Of a DNA stretch of 64,000 nt, positions 17,089-25,025 are shown one piece after another. The notes below the pieces were generated by a model, which was not told the DNA's origin, did no database searches, and saw only the letters and a list, made by a program, of their open reading frames with translations. The stretch covers positions 310,001-374,000 of the forward strand of contig NZ_FMXM01000003.1 of assembly GCF_900103325.1 (NCBI RefSeq), given 5' to 3'. Each line of letters starts with the position of its first letter. The stretch's first letter is position 1. The position numbers and the translations under genes were made by a program. The stretch is from Mesorhizobium qingshengii (GTDB taxonomy: Bacteria; Pseudomonadota; Alphaproteobacteria; Rhizobiales; Rhizobiaceae).

Positions 17089-18635
17089 CATCGTTGTTCA
17101 CCGCCGCGCCGAGCTACTGCAGCCGCTTCGGCGTTGCCGTGCTGCTGGCAGCACTGGCGGATTTCCTGTTCTACGGTCAGCCCGTCGGCATCACGGTTTT
17201 CCTGTTCGCCATCCTGATTGCCGCTGCCGTCGTGGCCATGCATCCCGCGGCCTTCAACGACGGCAGGCTGTGGATCAAGCCTGCCGCTCTGCTTGTCGCG
17301 CTGCTGCCGCTCACGGAAAATGTCAGCGCCTTGTCCGTGTCGGTCGCGCTTGCGGCCATGATCGTCTTCGCGCTTTCGCTCAGCGGCCGTCTGCGACACA
17401 GCATCGCTCGCATTGCCGGCCAGATCGGGCTGTTCCTGCTGGCGGCGCCGTTTCGGTTCATTCGGGATTTCATCCGCTGGCGCAAGACGGCACGACGGTT
17501 CGGCCGGCGCCGCATCCGGCTGGCGGCGCTCGCTGTCTGGGTCATGCCGCTGACCTTGGGCGCGGTCTTCCTGACGCTGTTCGGCGCCGCCAACCCGGTC
17601 ATCGACTACTGGCTGTCGCTGATCGACCTTCTGAAGCTGCTCGATCTCATCCAGCTGGCGCGGATTGCCTTCTGGCTGTTCGTGCTCGCCGGCGTCTGGG
17701 CCTTCCTGCGGCCACGCCTGCCGCGCCTGTTCCGTCGTCTCCCGCGCGCGGCGCCGGTGGCTGACGTCAGCGCTCGATCCGAGGGAACCGTCACCAACAT
17801 CGAGGACATCCTGTTCGGCAAGGCGGCCATTCTTCGCGCGCTTGTCATCTTCAACATGCTGTTTGCGCTGCAGACCGGACTCGACGCCGCCTATCTGTGG
17901 GGCGGGGCCGCCCTTCCCGACGGACTGAGCTACGCCGCCTATGCGCATCGCGGCGCCTATCCCCTGATCGTCACCGCGCTGCTTGCCGCCGGCTTCGTGC
18001 TGGCGGCGCTGCGGCCCGGCAGCGCGACATCAGCCGACCCGGTCATCCGCCGGCTGGTCTATGCCTGGGTGGCGCAGAACATCATGCTGGTCATCTCGTC
18101 GATCCTGCGCCTCGACCTCTATATCGGCATCTATGCGCTGACCTATTGGCGCGTCGCCGCTTTTGTCTGGATGGGGCTGGTGGCGGCCGGCCTTGCCCTG
18201 ATCATCGCCCGCATCGCGCTTGGAAAATCCAACGAATGGCTGCTGTCCGCCAATCTTCTGACGTTATCGGCGACGCTTTATGCCTGCTGTTACATCAACT
18301 TCGCAGCAACGATCGCCAATTACAATGTCGACCATTCCCTCGAAATGACCGGCCGGGGCATCACCCTCGACACCTGGTATCTGCGTTCGCTCGGTCCGGA
18401 CGCGTTTCCGGCGCTTGATCGTTTCCTCGAGCATCAGAGCCGGACTGCTGCCGCCAATGATCCGAACTTCCGCGAGCTGGCGGGAGTGCGCGGCAGCGAC
18501 GAAGGCTGGTATCGCACCCTGCAGCAGAACTGGCGGGCCTGGAGCTTTCGCGACTGGCGGCTCAATCGTTATCTCGACAGGAGAGGCCCGCTCGTGATTC
18601 CCTCTGCCACCGAACCTTACGTTCCGGGCCGCTGA
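17085..18635 (+). CDS. DUF4173 multi-spanning membrane protein
   Basis: A 516-residue inner-membrane protein of the DUF4153/DUF4173 group. About ten to twelve hydrophobic segments are visible (for example FGVAVLLAALADFLFYG, ITVFLFAILIAAAVVAM, LLVALLPLTENVSALSVSVALAAMIVFAL), a loop VTNIEDILFGKAAILRALVIFNMLFALQT that is typical of the family, and a soluble C-terminal region ending WSFRDWRLNRYLDRRGPLVIP. Its biochemical role is unknown. The start is at ATG 17085, preceded by GGGAAGGCC, rather than the frame opened at 16833, which lacks hydrophobic sequence. The response regulator gene starts 3 bases after the stop and the sensor kinase follows, so all three are probably one operon. The membrane protein may feed a signal to the kinase, by inference. 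Confidence 0.8.
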   Translation: MTSLFTAAPSYCSRFGVAVLLAALADFLFYGQPVGITVFLFAILIAAAVVAMHPAAFNDGRLWIKPAALLVALLPLTENVSALSVSVALAAMIVFALSLSGRLRHSIARIAGQIGLFLLAAPFRFIRDFIRWRKTARRFGRRRIRLAALAVWVMPLTLGAVFLTLFGAANPVIDYWLSLIDLLKLLDLIQLARIAFWLFVLAGVWAFLRPRLPRLFRRLPRAAPVADVSARSEGTVTNIEDILFGKAAILRALVIFNMLFALQTGLDAAYLWGGAALPDGLSYAAYAHRGAYPLIVTALLAAGFVLAALRPGSATSADPVIRRLVYAWVAQNIMLVISSILRLDLYIGIYALTYWRVAAFVWMGLVAAGLALIIARIALGKSNEWLLSANLLTLSATLYACCYINFAATIANYNVDHSLEMTGRGITLDTWYLRSLGPDAFPALDRFLEHQSRTAAANDPNFRELAGVRGSDEGWYRTLQQNWRAWSFRDWRLNRYLDRRGPLVIPSATEPYVPGR

Positions 18636-18638
18636 TCC

Positions 18639-19331
18639 ATGCCGCATCACATCCTCGTCGCCGACGATGATCCACACATCCGCGAAGTGATCTGCTTCGC
18701 GCTGGAAAAGGCCGGCATGCGGACGCAAGCGGTGGCCGATGGCGCCGCCGCCCTGCAAGCGATCGGACGCCGGGCACCCGATCTCGTCGTGCTCGACATC
18801 GGCATGCCGGAGATGGATGGGCTGGAGGTCTGCCGGCGGCTGCGGCACACATCCGATGTGCCGGTGCTGTTCCTGTCGGCGCGTGACGAGGAGATCGACC
18901 GCATCCTCGGGCTCGAAATGGGTGGCGACGACTATGTGACAAAACCGTTCAGCCCGCGCGAGCTGGTCGCCCGCGTCAACGTCATCCTGCGGCGCGCCCG
19001 CCCGGCGCCGGCCGAACCGGCCGACGACAGGCAGTTCGCGCACGGCAAGCTTGCCCTGGCGCCGGCCAGCCATGCCGCCAGCTTCGATGGCAAACCGCTT
19101 GCCCTGACGGGGATAGAGTTCTCGATCCTGAAGGGATTTCTGGCGCGGCCCACGCATGTGCTCGATCGCGACGCGGTGATGGCCAGTGCCTATGCCGGCA
19201 AGGTCCATGTCGCCGACCGCACCGTCGACAGCCATATCCGCAACATCCGCGCCAAGCTGGCGGCGTTGGGTTGCCCGGATGTCATCGAGACCGTGCACGG
19301 CGTCGGCTTCCGGCTCGGCCGATGCGGCTGA
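18639..19331 (+). CDS. OmpR/PhoB-family response regulator
   Basis: A 230-residue two-component regulator. The receiver domain (1-120) holds the acidic pocket DDD (9-11), phosphoacceptor Asp53 in VVLDIGMPEMDG, Ser in LFLSAR and Lys in VTKPFSPRELVARV. The DNA-binding winged helix (135-230) shows ALTGIEFSILKGFLARPTHVLDRDAVM and VADRTVDSHIRNIRAKLAALG..VIETVHGVGFRLG, as in OmpR/CreB-like proteins. It follows the DUF4173 gene by 3 bases, and its 3' end overlaps the kinase start by 10 bases, so translation is coupled. The kinase partner is therefore clear. The gene order membrane protein-regulator-kinase recalls the cre-type systems, but the signal and targets are not known. Confidence 0.92.
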   Translation: MPHHILVADDDPHIREVICFALEKAGMRTQAVADGAAALQAIGRRAPDLVVLDIGMPEMDGLEVCRRLRHTSDVPVLFLSARDEEIDRILGLEMGGDDYVTKPFSPRELVARVNVILRRARPAPAEPADDRQFAHGKLALAPASHAASFDGKPLALTGIEFSILKGFLARPTHVLDRDAVMASAYAGKVHVADRTVDSHIRNIRAKLAALGCPDVIETVHGVGFRLGRCG

Positions 19332-20935
19332 CAACCTCGCGCAAATGGATTGGCCGCAAGTGGCGGCCGCGTCTCGCCACGGTCGTCGTCGCCATCCTGA
19401 TCATGGTGATGGCCTTGCCGCTGGTCGGCCTGTTCTTCTTCCGGCTCTACGAGAACCAGCTGATCCGCCAGACCGAAGCGGAGCTGATCGCGCAAGGTGC
19501 CGCCATCGCCGCCATCTATGCGCAGGATGTGCGTGACGCCGGCATTGCGCCGGACAAGCTCGGCGCACCGATGCCGCAGGCAAACGTAGGCGCGAGCCGG
19601 AGCGCCAATCCGGGCCGAAGTATCGACCCGGACTACCGCCCGATCGAGCCGCGTCTCGATCTCGCTTCGGATTATGTGCTTCCGACCCGGCCGGCGGCGG
19701 AGGCCGCGACTGCCGATCCTGCCTTCGCCGCGATCGGCGCGCGCCTGTCCGGCATTCTCGACGCCACGCAGAAAACCACGCTGGCCGGCTTCCGGCTGCT
19801 CGACCCCAAAGGCGTCGTCATTGCCGGCCGTAACGAGGTGGGGCAGTCGCTTGGCGAGGTCGAGGAGGTGCGCGAGGCGCTCGCCGGGCGCTATGCCAGC
19901 GCACTCAGGCTGCGCATCCCCGACCAGCCCACGCCGCCGCTCTATTCGGTCAGCCGTGGCACCAAGGTGCGTGTCTTCGTCGCCCTGCCGGTGGCCGTCG
20001 ACGGCCGGGTCGTCGGCGTGGTCTATGTCTCGCGGACGCCCAACAACATTGTAAAACATCTCTATGGCGAGCGCGGCAAGGTGACCCTGGCGGCGATCGC
20101 CATCCTTGGCGGCACGCTGCTCATCGGCCTGGTCTTCCTGCGTACCGTCAGCCGCCCGATCTATGCGCTGATCGACCGCACCCAGCGCATTGCCGCCGGC
20201 GATCGCGACGCCATCCGGCCGCTCGATCATCACGGCACATACGAGATGGCGGAGCTTTCCGCCGCCTTCCTCGACATGGCCGAAAAACTGCAGGCACGAT
20301 CGGACAGCATCCAGACTTTCGCCACCCATGTCTCGCACGAGCTCAAATCGCCGCTGACGGCGATCCAGGGCGCGGCCGAGCTGCTGCGCGATTCCGGCTC
20401 GGCGATGGACGATGCCGAGCGGCGGCGATTCTCCAACAATATCGTCACCGATGCGGGGCGGCTCAATCTGCTGGTGCGGCGCCTGCTCGAGCTGGCGCGC
20501 GCCGAAAACCGGGGGCCGAGCGGCGAAAGCACCTCGATTGCTGCGGTGCTGGCGCTGCTCCCGGTCGACAACAGGCTGGCGGTCCGCGTCGAGGCCGGCG
20601 GCGATCTGACCTTGCGCATATCGGCCGAGAATGGGGCCATCGTGCTTGCCAATCTCTTCGACAATTCGGCCCGGCATGGCGCGACGCAGGTTTCGGTCAC
20701 GGCGGCGAACGCCCAGGGCAGAGCGACCATCCTGGTCGATGACGACGGCGCCGGCATTTCGCCGAGCAACCGGGCGCGCATCTTCGAGCCGTTTTTCACC
20801 ACGCGGCGCGATTCGGGCGGCACCGGCATGGGCCTCGGCATCGTGCTGGCCCTCCTGAAAGCGCATGATGGTACGATCAGGCTGGTTGACTCCGAACGCG
20901 GCACGCGCTTCGAGATCAATCTGCCGGTTGTATGA
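19322..20935 (+). CDS. Sensor histidine kinase, CreC-like layout
   Basis: A 537-residue membrane sensor kinase. TM1 is at about 15-38 (LATVVVAILIMVMALPLVGLFFF). A large periplasmic domain with a CHASE/stimulus-sensing look covers 40-250. TM2 is near 258-278 (VTLAAIAILGGTLLIGLVFL). Then come HAMP, a HisKA domain with FATHVSHELKSPLTAIQGA (His339) and an HATPase with N box LANLFDNSARHG and G boxes DDGAGISPSNRARIFEPFFTTRRDSGGTGMGLGI. ATG 19322 overlaps the regulator stop by 10 bases. The upstream frame from 19271 lies wholly in the regulator gene. The family layout is clear; the sensed signal is unknown. No intrinsic terminator is evident after it; a palindromic repeat sits at 20947-20982. Confidence 0.92.
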   Translation: MRLTTSRKWIGRKWRPRLATVVVAILIMVMALPLVGLFFFRLYENQLIRQTEAELIAQGAAIAAIYAQDVRDAGIAPDKLGAPMPQANVGASRSANPGRSIDPDYRPIEPRLDLASDYVLPTRPAAEAATADPAFAAIGARLSGILDATQKTTLAGFRLLDPKGVVIAGRNEVGQSLGEVEEVREALAGRYASALRLRIPDQPTPPLYSVSRGTKVRVFVALPVAVDGRVVGVVYVSRTPNNIVKHLYGERGKVTLAAIAILGGTLLIGLVFLRTVSRPIYALIDRTQRIAAGDRDAIRPLDHHGTYEMAELSAAFLDMAEKLQARSDSIQTFATHVSHELKSPLTAIQGAAELLRDSGSAMDDAERRRFSNNIVTDAGRLNLLVRRLLELARAENRGPSGESTSIAAVLALLPVDNRLAVRVEAGGDLTLRISAENGAIVLANLFDNSARHGATQVSVTAANAQGRATILVDDDGAGISPSNRARIFEPFFTTRRDSGGTGMGLGIVLALLKAHDGTIRLVDSERGTRFEINLPVV

Positions 20936-20946
20936 AATTGGAGCCT

Positions 20947-20982
20947 GATTCCGAAACCGGTACCCACTTTTCGGGATCATGC
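20947..20982. repeat. Interspersed palindromic repeat
   Basis: GATTCCGAAACCGGTACCCAC followed by TTTTCGGGATCATGC, a standard copy of the family listed at 15593. It contains the ATG at 20979 that would otherwise be taken as the start of the oxidoreductase gene. Confidence 0.7.
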
Positions 20983-21005
20983 ACCAGGCTTGGAAAGGCA
21001 AAAGC

Positions 21006-22172
21006 GTGCGCTACGACATCGTCATCATCGGCGGGGCCATCGTCGGATCCTCGATCGCCTACTATCTGCGCGAGGAAGGGTTTTCCGGCTCGATCGCGCT
21101 GATCGAGCGCGATCCGCAATTCGCCCACGCGGCAACGACGCTGTCCATGGCCTCGATCCGTCAGCAATTCTCCATTCCCGAAAACATCCGGCTGTCGCAA
21201 TTCACGCTGAAACTGTTCCGGCGGCTCAAGGAAGAGTTCGGTGCCGACGCCGATATCGGTTTCCGCGAGGGCGGCTATCTCATTCTCGCCGGTGAGAATG
21301 GCTTACCGATCCTCAAGGCCAATCACGAGGCGCAGATCGCCGAGGGCGCCGACATCGTGTTCGAGGACGCCGAGCAGCTGACGCGGCGCTTCGCGTGGCT
21401 GTCGACCGAGGGCATTTCCGCCGGCGCCTATGGCCGGACCGGCGAAGGCTGGTTCGACGCGCATGCGATGCTGATGCTGTTCCGCAAGGCGCTGCGCGAC
21501 AAGAAAATCGATTTCATCACCGCTTCGGTCACTGCTATTGCGCGTGACGGCAACCGCATAACCGGTGTCTCCCTCGACAATGGTCAGACGCTGGAGGCCG
21601 GCATCGTCGTCAACGCCGCCGGGCCGAATGCCGGCAAGGTCGCGGCTTTTGCCGGGCTCGCGCTGCCCGTCGAGCCGCGCAAGCGCAACGTCTTCGTCTT
21701 CGAGGCGCGCGAGAAATATTCTGACATGCCGCTGCTGGTCGATCCCTCCGGAATTTATGTCAGGCCGGAAGGCTCGGTCTACCTCACCGGCGGCGCCGAG
21801 CCGGAAGAGGGCGACGGCCCCGCTGATCCCAAGGATTTCGACGTCGACTGGCCGCTGTTCGAAGAGGTGATCTGGCCGGTGCTGGCGACCCGCATCCCCG
21901 CCTTCGAGGCGATCAAGCCGACGCGCGCCTGGGCCGGCCATTACGACTACAACACGCTCGACCAGAACGCGGTGATCGGGCCGCATCCGCAGGTCGGCAA
22001 TTTCCTGTTCGCCAACGGATTCTCAGGCCACGGCCTGCAGCAGGCGCCGGCGGTCGGCAAGGCGCTGGCCGAGCTGATCGTGCATGGCGGCTACCGCACG
22101 GTGGATTGCTCGGCGTTTGGTTACAGCCGGGTCGCCGAGGGGCGGGCGTTCCGGGAATTGAATGTGATTTGA
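21006..22172 (+). CDS. FAD-dependent oxidoreductase (DadA/FOXRED1-like)
   Basis: A 388-residue flavoprotein of the DAO fold. Residues 2-32 hold the dinucleotide-binding motif IVIIGGAIVGSSIAYYLREEGFSG...IALIERD. Further family signatures are TLSMASIRQQFSIPENIRLSQ, the second nucleotide strand GIVVNAAGPNAGKVA and the C-terminal FAD-contact segment GFSGHGLQQAPAVGKALAELI. Such enzymes oxidise amino or N-methyl acids; the substrate here is not evident, with sarcosine- or dimethylglycine-type compounds plausible. I choose GTG 21006, since GGAAAGG lies at good distance and the fold starts directly after it. The ATG at 20979 is inside an interspersed repeat. The gene stands alone and is followed by a RIME-like element. 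Confidence 0.82.
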   Translation: MRYDIVIIGGAIVGSSIAYYLREEGFSGSIALIERDPQFAHAATTLSMASIRQQFSIPENIRLSQFTLKLFRRLKEEFGADADIGFREGGYLILAGENGLPILKANHEAQIAEGADIVFEDAEQLTRRFAWLSTEGISAGAYGRTGEGWFDAHAMLMLFRKALRDKKIDFITASVTAIARDGNRITGVSLDNGQTLEAGIVVNAAGPNAGKVAAFAGLALPVEPRKRNVFVFEAREKYSDMPLLVDPSGIYVRPEGSVYLTGGAEPEEGDGPADPKDFDVDWPLFEEVIWPVLATRIPAFEAIKPTRAWAGHYDYNTLDQNAVIGPHPQVGNFLFANGFSGHGLQQAPAVGKALAELIVHGGYRTVDCSAFGYSRVAEGRAFRELNVI

Positions 22173-22188
22173 GTGAGGCCGCGCTCTG

Positions 22189-22330
22189 CCTTCTCCCCCT
22201 GTGGCAGAAGGTGAATCGGCGCGCAGCGCCGAGACGGATGAGAGGTGCGCGAAGGATCGCCGTTCTTGCCAAGCTGGAACACCCTCATCCGTCGCCTTCG
22301 GCGACACCTTCTCCCACAGGGGGAGAAGGG
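22189..22330. repeat. RIME-like inverted pair
   Basis: Left arm GCCTTCTCCCCCTGTGGCAGA through GACGGATGAGAGG (22189-22248); right arm CCTCATCCGTCGCCTTCGGCG through CACAGGGGGAGAAGG (22281-22330), inverted. This is the best-matching rhizobial RIME-type unit in the window. It fills the gap between two convergent genes. Confidence 0.75.
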
Positions 22331-22340
22331 AAGACCGCGG

Positions 22341-23072
22341 TTAGGTAACCATCGCGTCGACAGCGAGGGCGTTGCCGAGTGCATGGCCTGACGCCGTATT
22401 GTCGAAAATGCCCCAGACCTCCGCGCCCGTAGCGGCCGCTGCATTCACCTGCCGACCGATCCGGTCGAGACGCTCGGCATCGTAGTCGGAATAGTAGACG
22501 CGCGGCGCGCCGTGCCAGCGAAAATAGGCAAGGCCGGACCAGCCGCCCGGCACCGCCGCGGCGGGAACCGGAGCCGGATCGGCCGCAACACGTGCGACGT
22601 GGCAACCGGCCAGAAGCGCCTCCGCCTCCGCGTCGAACCAACTCGGATGACGCGGTTCGCATGCCAGCCTGGTCTGGGTTCGCTTTCCCAACATGTCGAA
22701 GAAACCGCGAGCCATGTCGGGCTCGAACGGCAAGCTCGGCGGCAGTTGCACCAAAAGCACGCTCAGCGTTTCGCCGAGCCCCTCAACCTGCTGTAGAAAA
22801 GCCCCGGCAAGCGCCTCGCAGCCGACGAGACGCTGCTCATGGGTGATGGTCCTGGGCATCTTGACGGCAAAGCGGAAGTGCTCCGGCACGGCGCGTGCCC
22901 AGCGCTCATAGGTCTCACGGCGATGCGGCTTGTAGAAGGACGTGTCGATTTCGACGACCGGAAGGCGCTGGGCATATCGTTCAAGATGCCAACCGGGTTG
23001 TGGGAAGTCTTCCTTGTATCGCGTCGGAATGCCCCAACCGGCCGTGCCTATGAAACATCCGCGCTTTCCCAT
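22341..23072 (-). CDS. DUF72 domain protein
   Basis: A 243-residue protein of the DUF72 (YecE) family, with a TIM-barrel-like fold. Hallmarks are FIGTAGWGIP near the start, LPVVEIDTSFYKPHRRETYERWARAVPEHFRFAVKMPRTITHEQRL, VLLVQLPPSLPFEP, ACEPRHPSWF and, near the end, YFRWHGAPRVYYSDYDAERLDRI with WGIFDNTASGHALGNA. The family is widespread and biochemically undefined. ATG 23072 gives the full-length domain. It faces the oxidoreductase gene across the RIME pair, and on the other side lies 84 bases downstream of the SRPBCC gene on the same strand, so it may be the last gene of the ArsR-SRPBCC transcript, but that is only a positional inference. Confidence 0.87.
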   Translation of the reverse strand: MGKRGCFIGTAGWGIPTRYKEDFPQPGWHLERYAQRLPVVEIDTSFYKPHRRETYERWARAVPEHFRFAVKMPRTITHEQRLVGCEALAGAFLQQVEGLGETLSVLLVQLPPSLPFEPDMARGFFDMLGKRTQTRLACEPRHPSWFDAEAEALLAGCHVARVAADPAPVPAAAVPGGWSGLAYFRWHGAPRVYYSDYDAERLDRIGRQVNAAAATGAEVWGIFDNTASGHALGNALAVDAMVT

Positions 23073-23156
23073 GCCGAGGATGTGGACCAGATGCGGTGCG
23101 GGTCAAGGCGGAGGTGCAGCCAAGTGCACGGGTCAAGGTTCCGGATCGACTTTGCC

Positions 23157-23591
23157 TTACTGGTGGATCCAGCGGTTTGGAAACGGGAATCCCTCGCCGT
23201 CCTCGACGAGTTGCTTGAGGCTGAGCAGGAAGACCGCCCAGCTCATCGAGTAGTAGGGATAGCGCTCGGCATTGCCGCGAAATCCCGAATGCCGGAACTG
23301 GACAGTACACTGACCGTCGACGGGAACAACGGTGAACTGGACCTGCGTTCCGGCCCAGTCCGAATCGTCCTCTTCCGTCGGCTGCCAGCACACCAGCCGG
23401 TCCGGTTCGAGGGCGGACACCCGCATGAGCTGACAGCCCTCTCCAAAGCGAAACTCCAGTATGTTGCCGGGTTTGGACTCGCCCCGCGTGTCGGGAATCC
23501 ACCATTGCGCAAGCTTGTCCGCTTGCGTCAACGCCTGGTAGATCGTGCTCGGAGGGCTCTTGATACTGATCTCGTGCATGATTTCCTTCAT
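23157..23591 (-). CDS. SRPBCC (AHSA1-like) protein 3
   Basis: A 144-residue START/Bet v1-fold protein: MHEISIKSPPSTIYQALTQADKLAQWWIPDTRGESKPGNILEFRFGEG, then VCWQPTEEDDSDWAGTQVQFTVVPVDGQCTVQFRHSGF and the closing helix YYSMSWAVFLLSLKQLVEDGEG. Bet v1-fold proteins bind hydrophobic ligands or act as Hsp90-cofactor-like domains; the ligand here is unknown. The start ATG 23591 is set by GGAGAAGGAGGATACC, one of the strongest ribosome-binding sites in the window. It is the last of three related SRPBCC genes downstream of an ArsR regulator, with a 38-base gap from the previous one. Paired ArsR-AHSA1 cassettes are common; three SRPBCC genes in a row are less so. Confidence 0.85.
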   Translation of the reverse strand: MKEIMHEISIKSPPSTIYQALTQADKLAQWWIPDTRGESKPGNILEFRFGEGCQLMRVSALEPDRLVCWQPTEEDDSDWAGTQVQFTVVPVDGQCTVQFRHSGFRGNAERYPYYSMSWAVFLLSLKQLVEDGEGFPFPNRWIHQ

Positions 23592-23629
23592 GGTATCCTC
23601 CTTCTCCCGTTGGACAACAAGAAGCTTCG

Positions 23630-24121
23630 TCAGGCTGCAGCCCGGCAGTCCGAACTCGCATAAGCCTGCAGCCAGGCCAGCACCCGTCCCCAGCCTTCGG
23701 CATGTTCGGCCGCCGCTTCCCTCAGCCCGGCAAAGCCGCCATGGCAGATGGTGACGCGGGTGCCGGTGGCGACCGGCTGCAGCAGCCAGGCGACCGTCGT
23801 TTGCCGCCGGCCAAGCGTGGGATGATCCCACTGATAGGCGCGCGTCTGCACGATCCGGCGCGGCGCCTCGATCTCGAGGAATTCACCGCTGGCCGGCAGG
23901 TGCTTGCCGTCAGCCCCACGCACAGTGACGTTCCAATGGCCGCCGACATGAAGGTCAGCCGACCAATCTGTCATCCGGTAGGTGTCGGCTGAACCCCACC
24001 ATTGCTCGACTTCCTTGCTGACCAGCGCCCTGAAGATGCGCTCCGGGGGCGCTTCGATCTCGGCAGATGCCATGATTGTCTCGTCATTGGTCATGCTCCG
24101 CACGGTGGGAATGGGCATCAT
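23630..24121 (-). CDS. SRPBCC (AHSA1-like) protein 2
   Basis: A 163-residue Bet v1-fold protein. The core is IMASAEIEAPPERIFRALVSKEVEQWWGSADTYRMTDWSADLHVGGHWNVTVRG, then GEFLEIEAPRRIVQTRAYQWDHPTLGRRQTTVAWLLQPVATGTRVTICHGGF, and a final helix GWGRVLAWLQAYA. It resembles polyketide cyclase/AHSA1 proteins, with no catalytic residues identified. I use ATG 24121 because GGAGA lies 6-7 bases before it; a GTG at 24133 in frame is possible. It lies between SRPBCC genes 1 and 3 with 44- and 38-base gaps, and they are probably one transcript. Sequence similarity to gene 1 and gene 3 is confined to the fold pattern, so the three are old relatives rather than a recent duplication. Confidence 0.83.
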   Translation of the reverse strand: MMPIPTVRSMTNDETIMASAEIEAPPERIFRALVSKEVEQWWGSADTYRMTDWSADLHVGGHWNVTVRGADGKHLPASGEFLEIEAPRRIVQTRAYQWDHPTLGRRQTTVAWLLQPVATGTRVTICHGGFAGLREAAAEHAEGWGRVLAWLQAYASSDCRAAA

Positions 24122-24165
24122 GGATGTCTCCACATCAAAGTTGTTTCGGCATCGAAACGAGGCTT

Positions 24166-24612
24166 TCAGCCTTTTGATGGCGGGCGCTCAAAACCCTTGC
24201 CGGTCTCAAGCAGGCTCTTCAGGCTGGCCAGCACCAGCGGCCAGCCCTTGGCGACGTTGCCGATCAGGCTGTGCGGCCCGTCCGCCTCGTGGGTGACGGC
24301 AAGCTTCATCAACTCGCCGTCCTGCTCGATGGTGAAGGTGCAGCGCGTGTAGCCGTCGGCCTTCACCTCTGGCATCCATTCATTGCGCCATTTGATCACC
24401 AGGCGTCGCGGCGGGTCGATCTCGAGAATTTCGCCGCTGTCGGCAAGGCGCCCGTCGGGGAACATCAGCTTCCAGCTGGAGCCCACCTTCCAATCGCTCT
24501 CCTGATAGGAGCAGAGGAAGAACTGCCGGTTGAACTCCGGGTCGGTCAGCGCCTCCCAGAGCTTTTCGGGCGTGGTGCGGATGTAGGTCACGTAAACGAA
24601 GCTGTTGCTCAT
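24166..24612 (-). CDS. SRPBCC (AHSA1) protein 1, coupled to ArsR regulator
   Basis: A 148-residue protein with the standard AHSA1 pattern: FVYVTYIRTTPEKLWEALTDPEFNRQFFLCSYQESDWKVGSSWKLMFPDGRLADSGEILEIDPPRRLVIKWRNEW, then CTFTIEQDGELMKLAVTHEAD and GWPLVLASLKSLLETG. The ATG at 24612 overlaps the ArsR stop codon (ATGA), so the pair is translationally coupled. GGGAAGAC supplies the ribosome-binding site. The family is commonly encoded right after an ArsR regulator and may bind the ligand sensed by the cell, but its reaction is not known. Confidence in family and operon position is high; functional confidence is low. Confidence 0.88.
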   Translation of the reverse strand: MSNSFVYVTYIRTTPEKLWEALTDPEFNRQFFLCSYQESDWKVGSSWKLMFPDGRLADSGEILEIDPPRRLVIKWRNEWMPEVKADGYTRCTFTIEQDGELMKLAVTHEADGPHSLIGNVAKGWPLVLASLKSLLETGKGFERPPSKG

Positions 24613-24929
24613 CAGTCTTCCCTTTCGAGGCGTTTCTTCAAGTCGCTGAGGGCGGTCAGCCGTCCCCGTTCGAACTTGCCGATCCAGCGGTCGGCGATCT
24701 CGTTGATGGGAACGGGGTTGAGGTAGTGCTCCTTCTCGCGCCCCTTGCGGATGGTGGTGACGAGGTTCGCCTCCTCCAGGATCGCCAGGTGCTTGGTCAC
24801 CGCCTGGCGCGTCATGTCCATCTCCGCGCACAGCGCGTTCAACGTCTGCCCGTTCCTGGCATGGAGGCTGTCCAGCAATTGCCGGCGTGTCGGGTCGGCC
24901 AGTGCGCGAAAGACGGCATCCATGCTCAT
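24612..24929 (-). CDS. ArsR-family transcriptional repressor
   Basis: A 105-residue winged-helix regulator: MDAVFRALADPTRRQLLDSLHARNGQTLNALCAEMDMTRQAVTKHLAILEEANLVTTIRKGREKEHYLNPVPI. The recognition helix is MTRQAVTKHLAIL. No metal-binding cysteine motif (ELCVCDL in ArsR) is present, so it is the non-metal, AHSA1-associated branch, as in many rhizobial genomes. The start is ATG 24929 (24923 also possible); a TTG at 24944 would lie in the operator. A near-perfect palindrome, ATGCAACCATTTGATTGCAT, at 24939-24958 is the obvious operator, giving autoregulation of the regulator and the SRPBCC genes behind it. Coupled by ATGA to SRPBCC gene 1. Confidence 0.9.
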   Translation of the reverse strand: MSMDAVFRALADPTRRQLLDSLHARNGQTLNALCAEMDMTRQAVTKHLAILEEANLVTTIRKGREKEHYLNPVPINEIADRWIGKFERGRLTALSDLKKRLERED

Positions 24930-24938
24930 GACTCTAAT

Positions 24939-24958
24939 ATGCAACCATTTGATTGCAT
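24939..24958. promoter_or_regulatory. Palindromic operator for the ArsR regulator
   Basis: ATGCAACCA-TT-TGATTGCAT: nine-base arms with one mismatch, ten bases before the ArsR start. ATGCAACCA-type palindromes are typical before ArsR-AHSA1 cassettes. The size and spacing fit one dimer site. Confidence 0.75.
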
Positions 24959-25025
24959 GTCAAGGCTGCTTGCGGATCACGAAAAGTTGCCTGTCCTGTC
25001 AGGCAGGCGATCATGGTGGAAAGCG

